Assembly: GCA_012934845.2 (NCBI GenBank)
Contig: WNNJ02003665.1
Location: forward strand, 463,983 to 527,982
DNA: 64,000 nt
DNA from: Pomphorhynchus laevis
Lineage: Eukaryota > Acanthocephala > Palaeacanthocephala > Echinorhynchida > Pomphorhynchidae
Reading direction: 5' to 3'
Part shown: positions 35,686-48,400 of the stretch, one piece after another
Position numbering within the stretch: the first letter of the stretch is position 1
Layout: each line of letters begins with the position of its first letter
Notes under the pieces: model-generated
Database searches by the model: none
Told to the model about the DNA's origin: nothing
Seen by the model: only the letters and a program-made list of their open reading frames with translations
Program-made: the position numbers and the translations under genes

Positions 35686-35690
35686 GTTTG

Positions 35691-35776
35691 ACATTTCGCT
35701 AACTTCTGTTAGCACCTTAAAAAAATCACTCCAATAATTCACTCCTGAAGATGCTAACAGAAGTTAACGAAATATC
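35691..35776. repeat. Two head-to-head hammerhead-like hairpins (PLE ends)
   Basis: Minus strand at 35,691-35,717 reads GCTAACAGAAGTTAGC then GAAAT. Plus strand at 35,745-35,776 reads CTGAAGAT, GCTAAC-AGAA-GTTAAC, GAAATATC. It is the same arrangement as at 25.3 kb but with a longer spacer. Downstream, TTTGATCCAGCTCCAATA matches the sequence next to PLE junctions at 58.38 and 63.56 kb, tying these hairpins to the PLE family. Confidence 0.65.
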
Positions 35777-35866
35777 AAAAATAATGTATTCCTTTGATCC
35801 AGCTCCAATAATTCTTTATCAATAAAATGGATCAATATCAACTATTTACAATAACGAAAACATTTG

Positions 35867-36232
35867 TTTATAAGATACTAGATACTCAAATTTCATAAAA
35901 AGAAATACGTCATTAACATGCATTTGGCCCCGCTACTATGATGGGTTGAGGAATAGGGGCTGAAACCTGATCACTTAGCAGTTCCTCCTGATGATATCTT
36001 ATCTTATTCTGATACATCGTTTGCTATTTATTAGTCAATTCATAAAAATTGATTTTTATTTTATATTTAATTTTAAATTTTAACTTTATATATAAATTAT
36101 ATAATATTTTATATAATAATTATTTATTATTTATAACTATTTTTGAGTATTTATTATTTAATTTTTATTTAGCGTTATTTTTAATTTATAAGTAATATGA
36201 AATACGTAGACTCAGGTAGCTCATCTGATTTA
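35867..36232 (+). mobile_element. PLE-linked ~360-bp non-autonomous repeat, full copy
   Basis: Begins TATAAGATACTAGATACTCA, then AGAAATACGTCATTAACATG. Pseudoknot block at 35,926-35,981: stem 1 GCCCC/GGGGC perfect; stem 2 CTACTATGAT with ATCACTTAGCAG partly lost. Next TTCCTCCTGATGATATCTTA, then an A/T-rich middle, ending AAATACGTAGACTCAGGTAG, CTCATCTGATTT. Same limits as the copy at 24.05-24.41 kb. Confidence 0.7.
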
Positions 36233-36239
36233 ACGGGAT

Positions 36240-39200
36240 AAATAAGTTTACCCAAAAGCTATAAATAATCGTCAGTAAATCGTCAGATAAATTAATGAGT
36301 TAAAAAAGGATTGAGCACAAATCTTATTTTATCGAAATATCAAAGATAAAAATCACTATTATTTCAATTTTTCAAGTGATGATCTATAAGTAAAATAGTC
36401 TACTATAAAACCGAGTTACCAGCCAAACTGCTTATATAAAATTATGTTGTCTATGTAATTTAATACTATTTTCTGCTTATAGAAATGAATATTACAATTT
36501 AGTGAAATTTAATTTTAAATTTAATATTTACATGTAAATATTAAATAAATTTATTTTAAATAATATATTAAATTAATACTTTTATTAAATAAATATATAT
36601 AGTACATACTTTTAAAATGCTTTAGGTTTCAAGTTACATTTTAAGTTATATGCTCTTTTACCGATAAAAGGTAAATTTTCTGAATACCTTAGCTTCAAGA
36701 GTAAAAAATTTGAATTTATACACTGGCGAAATTACAAATGCCGTAAGCAAATTTTTATAGTTCGATTGTAATTGTAGCAGTTTGATTGAAAATGCTCAGT
36801 GCTGTGAGGCACAACAGGACAATCGATTAAATAAATTGGCTATTTTTATATTAAATTTTATAAGAATATGTAATTTGTGTGCAGGAAATTGATCAAGCTA
36901 CCAATTTCTGCAATTACCATTACTGTGGAAATTTACTTGTACCTTAAAAATAATAAATGTGTTGTATAACTAAAATGATACGCACTTCTCAAATTTGGCA
37001 GATGTGTATTAAGTCCTAAATGGGTTTTATAACTCCTAAAATTTAATGATCAATCGTGGTTTTATGGCATGAATAGTACATTTGCGGGAGTTTATTACCG
37101 GCGCCATTGCTAGTCCCAAATTATTAATGAAACCGAAATAAAAGAGAAAGTTCGAATTTATGAGGTTCAAACAGTGTCTAAATTATCATTCACTGCATTC
37201 CATGCAATTGTCAATATGAAGAAATGTCTACATCGTAAATTATCAGAAAAATCGTTATTTTTAATTATTTAAAGTGTGACAATAATATACACGCTGTGAA
37301 TATAAGTCAAAAGACTACTTATCAGCACTGAAATTACCCATTATTTAGCTTGTAAAACACTAAATGTTAATAATTCAAGGTGTTAAATTCAAGGGAGGTG
37401 TCAAGACAACAATGTCAATTACGCTTGCATGTAAATGTGACTTCACCAAAATGACATTTAAACAAGCAAATGCCTTTGTTTTTATACAGCCAAAGAGAGC
37501 GGGTTTTCTAATTAAACTTTGGTTTTTTAAATTCATCATTTAAAAACAAACCAATTATTTTATACCAGTTACTGCGGGCATTGAATGATAAGAACTAAGT
37601 TGGTCATTAGCAAGATTGTTATTAGATCGTTTAATTAGATGATTTCAAATGTCAATTATAAGAAGGTAAGAATTTATTAAATACTGAACTGATTACTTAA
37701 CTGATTGTTGAATGTAACGTTAAAATTGGGTATTTTAGATTTTGCGACGACATTTTTGCAATGCAATTTTGATTCTTATAAAAATCGAAACAATTTAATT
37801 GAGAAAATACTCATAAAAACGAAAAAAATGATTTTTCAATATGTACTATATTATGTGCTAATAATATGTTGTTGACATCCTTTTTTATTTGCATATCGTT
37901 CCACGACAATTGTATGTCACTTCCCCATTTCCAATTATTTTAAAACTAAAATTTTCTTCTTTTTAATTAAAAGACTCATATTTCCGTTTGAGAATGTTTT
38001 TTTTGTCTCAATTGTAACAGTATAAATGAAATAGGTGCCTCCCTGATTTATTTTGTGTAATAAGTTGACTATTACATTCTTCCACTTGCCACTTGTCAAG
38101 TGTTAGCTCAAACTTGTCTGCAAGTGCCAGACTTTGAAGAATTCTTAATTATAATATTCTTTAATGCGCATATTCTCTCGAATTTCACGGCATTTCACAA
38201 AAAATTCTTGCAATTAATGAGAATTTTCTGTCAGGCACACACAATTTGATGATTTTTCTGTAATAATTTATACAAAAATACAGAAAAACGTGAAAAATAA
38301 GATATCATTGTTTGTATTACCGAATAAGGCTGATGTTATGTAGAAAGTACACGTTTTTATGCACTAAAATGCAACCATTCATAATATTACTTAGCATTAA
38401 TTATTGCCTATAGCTTTCGATAATTGCATTCACAGTATATTTAAGGGAACGAGGGTTTCGTGATGTTAATCGGAATATCTGTAATCTCTTGAAGGTAGCT
38501 TGATCATACATTCATGTAAAAAATTAAATAAAGTTTAAAATAACTTTATATTAATGTTTAAGTTTGGAGATATGTAACTTTTTGATATATTCAAATTGAT
38601 TTTTTTTACCAATTTAGGATAAAAATATTTGTAATATTTAATAACAACATTCATATGCTTCAAGTAATATATGCCGAATAAATTGATTTATTTGAATAAG
38701 AAATCGAATAATGCTATTAGTTTAATTTAAGTTTAAGCTTAAAAAAATATTAATTTAAGTTTTACGATAATTGCATTCAGAGTATATGGGAATAAATCCG
38801 CTCGATTACATATCGAAGTCAGAAGTGTATAAAATAATTTGAAGTACATTTAAACTACAATATATAACTTTAACATATATTCTCGTTTATTTTGTTTATG
38901 CCTCTTTTAAATATTCTAAGCTCTTTTTACGAAAATTGCAAACATGATGTAGATGTATACACTCATTTATGTTCAAATTGTAACCTCAACCAAAGTTACA
39001 TTTCCACATAAAACTCATATATAATATACGATATATATCAATAAAAGATAAAGTTATAAACTTTATAGCAAATCAAGTTATGTTATTTTTAAGATATCTT
39101 TATTTATTATAAATGTACCTTTATATAAATGTATTTAAGTTGATAATATGTAAATTTTCGATATCCGCAAATACGATTATTATTATTTTGTCAATGTAAT

Positions 39201-41150
39201 TAATATTTATAATATTTAGTAAGCATAATTAATATAACATTAAGTAAGATAAATAAATTCATTTATTTGATTGAGCCAACGAATAATGAATTAGTTTAAT
39301 TTACCCAATAGTTTCCCCACCCAAAAAAGTCACTAAAGCCTCCCAAGGGATTTAACAAATACCGAGTTTGTTTATAGTTAAAATGTATTGTAATCACGCA
39401 GTTGAAAGGATATAAATATATGTTTTACGATAATTGTATTCTATTGACAGCAAATATTTAATTTATTTTTCTGTATAAAATTTACATTTTATATTTTAAA
39501 GTGTAAAATATTTAACATTTTATATTTCGCACATGTAGAATAAGCAGTTAAGTATATTATTGGTAGTGTATGTTTTAAAAGACTTTAACGTATATTTTTC
39601 AATTTATTCATTACTCTTGCGATAAATTTTGCAAACGTTTTATTGGCTTGGCAATAAAATTAAAACAAAATTAGTCATGTTAATGTTGTCATCGGCATTT
39701 CATTTTACAATTAATAAATATAACGTACTATCATGTGCAATTCAGTCAATGATATTTTACTCTTAAACCGTAATTTAAACGTTTGCTGTAACAATTAACA
39801 TCACTATTCTACTTGAATAATGATATTGTCTAATACAATAAAAAATACTGCTGTTAAAATCTACTTTTAATTTGCCATAAAACAGTCGTGTTAAGTGAAA
39901 TAAAACATTTAGTTTTCAGCAGCTGATCAAGAATATCTAAGGTAGGTTTTAATAAGATGGATTACCAATTTTATCCTTATTAATTGCTGTATGTTCTATT
40001 TTAGAATCATAAAAGGTAAAATTGTGCATAAACGATTTTTTGTAGAATTATAATTAGTAGGATTATAATTTAGATAAATATTTAGTTATCTAAAATAAAA
40101 GGATTCATGAATTCAGAAGTAGATTTCAATGAACTTATGAGTGACTTTTTAATAAATAATTTGCAATCAAAAACGTTAATTACATTAAATGACAATAAGA
40201 TTTTGATAACATCAAAAATGACAATGCCAGGTACTTGTTAAATCCACTATTTATTATTCTTGCTACTTTTTTCACTAAATTATAAAATTTTATATAAATA
40301 CATTCAAATAGGAATAATTTCAAATGATAAACTTTTAACGATAATCAGTTCCGACTAAGAAATGTTTCAAAGTGTTAATGTTTCAAAGTGTCAACATAAA
40401 GAAAGAGATGTGAAAAATGTTAAAAAAATTTGTTCAATAAAGATCTTCCGCGAAATCTTTTCCACGTTTATTCCACAGTCCTAGCGTAGACCGGAAAATT
40501 ATAAGTTGAACGACTGGCTCGAACACACATAGACGTCGCTTTCGCTAGTGCAAAACTTATTTGATGGTTTCGTTGTAATTCCTCGATAGTCTAGCTATTT
40601 GTTTAAGAACACATTATTTGTTTAAGAACACATTCAAAACCCAATGATTTCCACACAATAAAAAATAAAAAATATATTTTTCTTAAATTGTGTACTTTAG
40701 CCTGTGACAATTCGAAATTCTATGCAAAATAATTATATAATTATTTATTATATCGAAATATTGCAACTACATCAATACAGAATTTAAATATTTTATGTAA
40801 AAATGTGTACAAAAAATTTATGCAAATATCCGATTAAAACGACTGTGTTTGCAGTCATTCTAATTAAAGAATTAATTTAATATAATTAATTTAATTACTT
40901 AAATTGAATTTAAGTAATTTCAGTAATTTTTGTTTAATTAACGAATTGTATGTTTTGTTTATTTCTGTTTGCTTACAACAGCTTTTATATAATTTCAGAT
41001 GATGAATTAGTGTTTTCTAATTCTGCTTCCTAAAAAATAAAATAATATTATATTAATAATATTAATATATTTAATATTATTATTAGTATTATAATATTAT
41101 TATACTATTATATTAATTATTATTATTTAAATAATAATACATTTAAATAA
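36240..41150. other. Gene-free AT-rich stretch upstream of the teneurin gene
   Basis: I find no convincing exon, RNA gene or mobile element. 40,460-40,570 is less AT-rich but has no frame. It may hold regulatory DNA or 5' untranslated exons of the teneurin gene that cannot be seen by reading. Confidence 0.55.
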
Positions 41151-41389
41151 TACGATTTTACTATATATAATTTAATTACAATAATTGCTGAACAAAATCT
41201 TAAAATATATTTTATACTCTAATTTAAAAGCACAATGATTCCAAATATTAAAATGATCGATCCTAAAAATTATAATTTTTCCAAATTTCGTACTCGCCTG
41301 TGATCATTCGAAATATTATGCTGTAGTTAATTGTGACACAATGACTAGATTGTTCCACTGATTTAGTAATGGCTCTATCTCTTAATGGA

Positions 41390-42010
41390 TTTGAATATTT
41401 TAACTTTTGCTAGCAGACAAGTTGTCAACATGAAGTAACTTTTTGTATTTACTTCTTACCAAACCTTAATGTTGGGATAACATCTAATATCGTATCTTAC
41501 TTTATCAAAATGATGTTTACATTTGTTTAACTACTGAAGGTCTATCCCCTTTCTCGTATCTCACCATAATACAAGAAAACCAATACTTTCTATATATATT
41601 TATAACAACCGTACAGCAAGGCAACAATCAGATGTTTTGCTAAATACTTAATCTTCATTTCATAAGGAAGGTCAATAGACACATTGGTCGTCTATTTCTA
41701 TCTGACATCGCGTTTGTTCGTGTCGTATCCTCTGCAATAAAAGAAACTTCTATTTTAGTTGTATAGGAATCGTACTGTCAAGTTACAACATCGTAATCTT
41801 GTGATAATGATTGTCTACTCGCACAGACTTTGTCTTTTAAAGAACCTGCCGCTATTAATTTTTGTCTATTTGTTTGTAGAACAGTACAAATATTTGAATT
41901 TCTTAAAAAAGACAATATAAGTGTCGAGACGATATTACTTTTGACACTAAATTCTAAATGCTTAGTCGCAACAAAAATATTCGGATAGTAGAAATTTTAA
42001 GAATGTACAG
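41390..42010. repeat. Segment duplicated at 44.48-45.11 kb (copy 1)
   Basis: About 620 bp that recurs almost unchanged in intron 3 of the teneurin gene (for example CTAGCAGACAAGTTGTCAAC, TCGTGTCGTATCCTCTGCAA, CGATATTACTTTTGACACTA). Weaker similarity extends leftwards to about 41,170. No coding frame. It sits about 400 bp ahead of the first recognised teneurin exon, so the pair brackets exons 1-3. Confidence 0.85.
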
Positions 42011-42410
42011 TTAAAAATAGCCTAGAAATTTTTTAAAATAAAATATCATTAGCAAATTTTCGTTAAAAAATGTTTACGATTTTACAAGCTAATGATTGTT
42101 CACTAATTAGGTGATAAGTATAAACTTGGCCTTAGATGGTTAATTATTATTTCGTATTTATAATATTCTGATTTATTTTGTTTGTTTCTAGGTAAATCAT
42201 CTTTTTTACTCATTTTTTATAATAAAGAGTAAACATTTACCTTACAGATTACAATTTTTCAATATTATATCAAGTTGTTTTTAAATAACGGAATTAGTTA
42301 TGAAATTGTGAATCTGTTGATATTGTATTTTTTTAAATATTCAATATTTATATTATAATTTTAATTTGTAGATGTTGAATTCAATATGAAATCAGTCGAT
42401 TAGTTTTAAA

Positions 42411-45400
42411 ATGCGACCGCAATTTCTGATGCGACCACAATTTCTTCCTCCTATGGAGCAAAATTACAATCGGCTGTCAGGTTTGATATTATTATACGTT
42501 TTAACTTCTTTTATTTAATTTTTGAAAGGTTAAATTGAAATTTGTCTTGGATATATTAAGTTCTATACAATACTTGATAATGTCCGTGGTTAGCGAACGA
42601 AATATCGAAGAAATATTTAATATAATAATGTTATATAAATATATTATAATATAATATAAGTAAATATAAGTTATATACATAATTAAAATTTGTAAATATC
42701 AATTTTATAAAATCCTAAAATTATTTGTAATTTTTTATCTTTTTTTAAATATTTATTAAGTAATTAATTTTTAATTTAAATTATATAGTAATTTATGTTT
42801 AATTTAAAAACGTAAACTCAGTTAGCTAATCTGATTTGTTTGAAATGACAACTATTTCCTCATTCGAAAATTTTAAATTAACTTTTTACAGTAGTGGTTT
42901 GTTACATGTTTGAAATGAATGATAAGATCTAACATCTAATTACAATTTATTAAGTTGTTACCTTATTGTTTTTAAATGAATATATTTTCAGATGATTATT
43001 TAGCATCAATAATTATTCTAAAATAATTATCCACCATTATTTAACATTAAAAATTACTTTCTTAAAAGTCAATTTAAGTTGTTTTTATACAAAAATAATA
43101 TAATAAAAATACAGATCAGGATGAATACAATTCATAAAAAGAATAAATAATAATAATTTTAATTAAGAATAAATTTTATAATTTATTATTATTTCTTAGA
43201 TTTGCAACCCTTTGTTGCAAATATAAAAATAAATTTCTATAAATTTCTTTCTAATATCATTAAATTTCTTTCATATCATTATCGAACTTATACAACTTAT
43301 GGCTGAAATTTTAATCCGATTACCTAAAGCACACAACCTTTGGGTTTGTTGTTAATTTAGGTATCAATAGATACAAAGTGATTTTTCGTTTAATCAATAT
43401 TTTATAATTAAGATATAATTATTAACAATTAAATGAGTAAGTAATTAAATTTTGCATTATAATCCATGTTTATTATTTTAATTTGAATTGATAAAATAAA
43501 TTTAAATGCTTTGATTTTTTAATGTATTTTGTAATATTTGTTTTATTTGCTGGCTATTTAATAAATGGATCCAAATATACTGCTTTTAATTTTTTTTTAT
43601 TATATGTTTATCTGGTTTAGCATGTAACGACGTGTTTACTTGTCGTCGCTGTCTTATCGAGCACTCGTATTTAAGCAGCAATAATTCAGAATTTTATCCA
43701 GCCAACTTAAAGCAGAGACAATTGAAGCTGTACCACAAATTTACAATTTAAGTGTTAATTCAATTATTTTTGTTTTCAGAAGACGAAGAATATTATGTCT
43801 TGCCTATTTCGTTGTATTTTCCGCTGCTCTTATTCTTACTGTGATTGCATGCAGTATATTTGCAAGTAAGATATTTGCATGTGTTGCCTCTCAACTATAC
43901 ACAAGTATTTGTATTAGTGTTTAAGTCAAACATCAATTCCCTACCTATTTTTCACGGCCAGAATATAAATGTTAGCTCAGTTGATTCAGGTAAATGATTT
44001 GTACCCTATACTTCAATTATTTTGTCTGCATTTTAAGAACTCCATTAATTTTTCATTCATTTTTAAATATATCTGGTTTAACACCAATTGGTAACTAGAT
44101 AGTGGCACGAATATTGTATATATAAATATATTGTATGTATTTATTTAATTTAATTACTATTAATTAAACAATAATTGCTGAAAAAATTTTCTATAAAAAA
44201 CTTACGAAAGTTGTTTATCATTTCGGATGATGTCTTGCTGATTTATTTAGCAGCTTAAGTAATAGAAAAATAAATTAGGGTTCCTAATTTTTCAATTTTT
44301 TTAATTTAAAGCTTTTGAATTCCAGAAATTGACATTTTATTTAGGAGCTTTCAAGTGACGAAGTAAAAGTGAATTAGAATGATATATTTTTATACTCAAA
44401 TTTTAAAGCTCAAAAACTCCAAATATTAAAATATTAAATCTAAAAATTATAATTTTTTTTAAATTTCGTACTCGATCCTTTGGATTTGAATATTTTAACT
44501 TTTGCTAGCAGACAAGTTGTCAACATGAAGTAACTTTTTGTATTTACTTCTTACCAAACCTTACGTTGGGATAACATCTAATATCGTATCTTACTTTATC
44601 AAAATGATGTTTACATTTGTTTAACTACTGAAGGTATATCCCCGTTCTCGTATCTCACCATAATACAAGAAAACCAATACTTTCTCTATCTATATTAAAA
44701 AGAACCGTACAGCAAGGCAACAATCAGATGTTTTGCTAAATACTTAATCTTCATTTCATAAGGAAGGTCAATAGACACATTGGTCGTCTATTTCTATCTG
44801 ACATCGCGTTTGTTCGTGTCGTATCCTCTGCAATAAAAGAAACTTCTATTTTAGTTGTATAGGAATCGTACTGTCAAGTTACAACATCGTAATCTTGTGA
44901 TAATGATTGTCTACTCTTACGAACTTTGTCTTTTAAAGAACCTGCCGCTATTAATTTTTGTCTATTTGTTTGTAGAACAGTACAAATATTTGAATTTCTT
45001 AAAAAAGACAATATAAGTGTCGAGACGATATTACTTTTGACACTAAATTCTAAATGCTTAGTCGCAACAAAAATATTCGGATAGCAGAAATTTTAAGAAT
45101 GTACAGTTAAAAAATGTACAGAAAGGCAACAATCAGATGTTTTGCTAAATACTTAATGTTCTTTCATAATGAAATGAAGATTAATCAGAAAAATGAAGAT
45201 TAACTGATGAAATGAAGATTTCATCAGTTAAATTTAAAATTTTAAAGTTTAAATTTTAGAATTTTTAGAGCTTCAAGTGCCAAAGTAAATAAAAGTGCTT
45301 ATTTTGTTAATTTATTTAATGTGTTTGGTTCAAATAAAATTATTTTTTTAATTTTTGATTAAATTTTTTAATTGTTAATTTTTGTTTTATTTTATTTATC

Positions 45401-48400
45401 AATAAATTAAATTCTAGCCTCTATTCACTTTTTCCGTCTTAACGAGCAAATTGTAAAAGACATTCATCCAGATCAGATACTTTATCTACAATGCTTTCTA
45501 AACAGTTCAAGTTTAGTGACTTTTAGAATCAATGTGAACAAGGATCGTACTGACTTTTGTGGGTCATAATTTTATCAATTGAAGGTTATCTAAATTCTCT
45601 TTTTAGCGATATATGGTCAGCTAGATAGACTTCCTACCGAGGATGACTTTTCGTTCTCGAGAGAATTTACACCCTCCCTCGATCAAACTTACAGTATATC
45701 TAGACATCGTAGACGTTCTTTTACCGAAAAATTAAGAACTGGCACCTGGTACTTCCTTGTGCTTAACAAAGGACAGCGTCCTTCAAAGTTTTATATTCAG
45801 CTTGACAAAGAAAATCAAGGTAGTTTTTCAATTTTTGACAGTTCATTTTTTAAAATATTTGTTCACAATTATATTTAATATTCGTAATTTTTATTCAAAG
45901 ATCTTTATTCAATTGAGTCAACTGGATCAATTCCAACATACTCTCTTTTAAAATCTAATAAAAATCCACTTCAGTGTGAAGATTGCTGTCCATTGGGATA
46001 TAATGGGCGATTCTGTGAAATTGGTACTGACATTTTTAACATCTTGTGAATCTTAAGTATTTCGTATTAGATGATTGTAATGGCTGTTCAAATAATGGTG
46101 AATGTATCGTCAATGAATTCAACATCTTCCAATGTCATTGTTTTACCAATTACGCTGGAAAATTCTGTCAGTACAAAAAGGAGATAAATTGCAATAATGG
46201 AATCGATGATGATGGAGGTATGCAAGAGAAATAAAATTTAAATGATTGTTTTAGTCTGACTATTAGTTTATTATCGTACTTTTTAAATATTTTCTTTATG
46301 TAAAGATTTTTAACTGTAATGTATTAATTTTTACTGCCGAAAATCCTTTGATATTTTATATAAAAGATTAAAATTTTTTTAAAATGACCAAAATCATTGG
46401 ACAATAGTTCCATTTGTAATATTCTACCGCTTAGTTTAGTCAATATAGCCTTCTGTTATTCAATGATTAAATCTGCTAATTTCGTAGATGGTCTAATTGA
46501 CTGCTCTGATCCTGACTGTCCATCAGGATCAGCAGTCCGTCATTCTAAATACTTAAGTAATAATCCATTATTTAACTGTTATGTTCAGATTTCTACTGCC
46601 GAAAATCTTTTGATATTTAATATTAAAGATTAAAATCTTTTAAAAATGACCAAAATCATTGGAAAATAGATCCATTTGTAATATTCTACCGCTTAGTTTA
46701 GGTCAATATAAATACTAATAAATTATGTTTAAATATATTATTAATAATTAAATCTGCTCTTTTCGTAGATGGTCTAATCGATTGCTCTGACCCTGATTGC
46801 TGTAACTCGATAGAATGTTCTGATCGAGAATTCTGTTTCGATAAAGCTCACAATATTTCCGTATCACAAGAAGAATTTTTTATATACGAGCGCTATAAAT
46901 ATCTACTTAACGAAGACAGCGGTGTTCAACGTGCTGCGTACATTCCAATATTTGAAAAGAGGTATAATGCATTAAGTTATTAAGTGCATGCATGTTTAAT
47001 GCTATTTAGACGAACCTCACTTGTTATCGGTCGTATTCTTCACAATTATTTATTACCTGAATCCGGAATGAAAGTTCAGGTTGTTGACGAAGACAGATAC
47101 GGTTACACATTTACCAATAACAACGGCACGTATGTGTTATTATATGTGCAATGCTATTTCCGTCATTTGATAAATATTTAGGTTTTACTTTCTCATTAAT
47201 GGTGGAGGAACTATTGTCTTAATAATGGAGACAATTACCGGACTGATTGTCCAAAAGGAAGTTGAAGTTAATTGGAATAGCATTGTACAGTTTGAGCTGA
47301 ATATAAACTCACATGAAGATTTGGCAAGTGAACTAAACAGTCCAGCCGAGTTTGAAATCGTCTTATTTGATGGTGACAGTGAAATTTTTCTACCCTTGTT
47401 TTCCGATATTTCTGTATCACCTGGTATACAGGTACATCAAGATATTGTTTTGATTGATTGTACTTTCCATTTATATACTTACTTAATAATATTAAGTTAA
47501 TATTAATTTAATAATTATTTATTAAATTAATAAATTAATTTTAGATAATCACAATTAATTATTAAATTTGATTTTACTTAATTTGTAATTTCTTACTAAT
47601 TTCTCAAGTTATTTGCATTAATGTAAAAGAACAATCACTTGATGCATTTATACGCTTCAAATCAATGTATTGAGTAAATTTTTAAAAATCATCACGGATT
47701 AGTGCAAGGGTTTAGTTACGATATAACAAATGTTTAAATAAAAACTGCTAACCAATTGATTCTAAATGCCTGTCTTATTTTCTTTAAGACAAGTGTCGAC
47801 GTAATTAAAATTTTTAATTAAAAATACTTTATCTTCATTACGGGTGCCATGACACGTTTAATAAAACCACGTGTAAAAATATCTATAAGCCGCAACTAGA
47901 AAATTTGTTTGTAATTCAATGGTCATCAGACTATCTGTTAAACCCGATAATGTGAAGTATATTTGTGGTTCTTTACGATGCTATACTAACTCTATTAACT
48001 ATTAATGTTAAAGTTGAGTGTTTATTCGGAACTAATTTAGTAATTAATTTAGCAATACAGTCAATACAATATCAGTTTTTGTGAATATAAAATTTTTATC
48101 TTTAAGATATCATTTTAAGATTTATTCAATTTGTAAATTTAGGCTCTTCGTATTGAGATACCAATTGGAAATAATCAGTTTTCTCTCGTGTATACAAGTG
48201 GTGATCGTAATTCGGTTTTACTTTACATTAAATTGACAAGCATTCACATTTCCGAATTTCTTTCAATGATACGTGTTGAGGTTTTTTACTATTTATTTAT
48301 ATAAACTTTATAATTTTTTTAGATAAGTGCACTCGGGAAAACTATGACATTTCTGCTGAACGCAGAACCGAGTTTGGTCTTACCTGTTCTTTGGAATACC

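Noticed and set aside
42372-42410. Acceptor at 42,371 giving a coding exon start upstream of MRPQF
   Set aside because: In the relevant frames it meets TGA or TAG before the ATG at 42,411; it may be 5' untranslated sequence only.
43965-43991. Small exon between teneurin exons 3 and 4 (flanked by CCAG and GTAAAT)
   Set aside because: Reading in the required phase gives a stop (TGT TAG) inside it.
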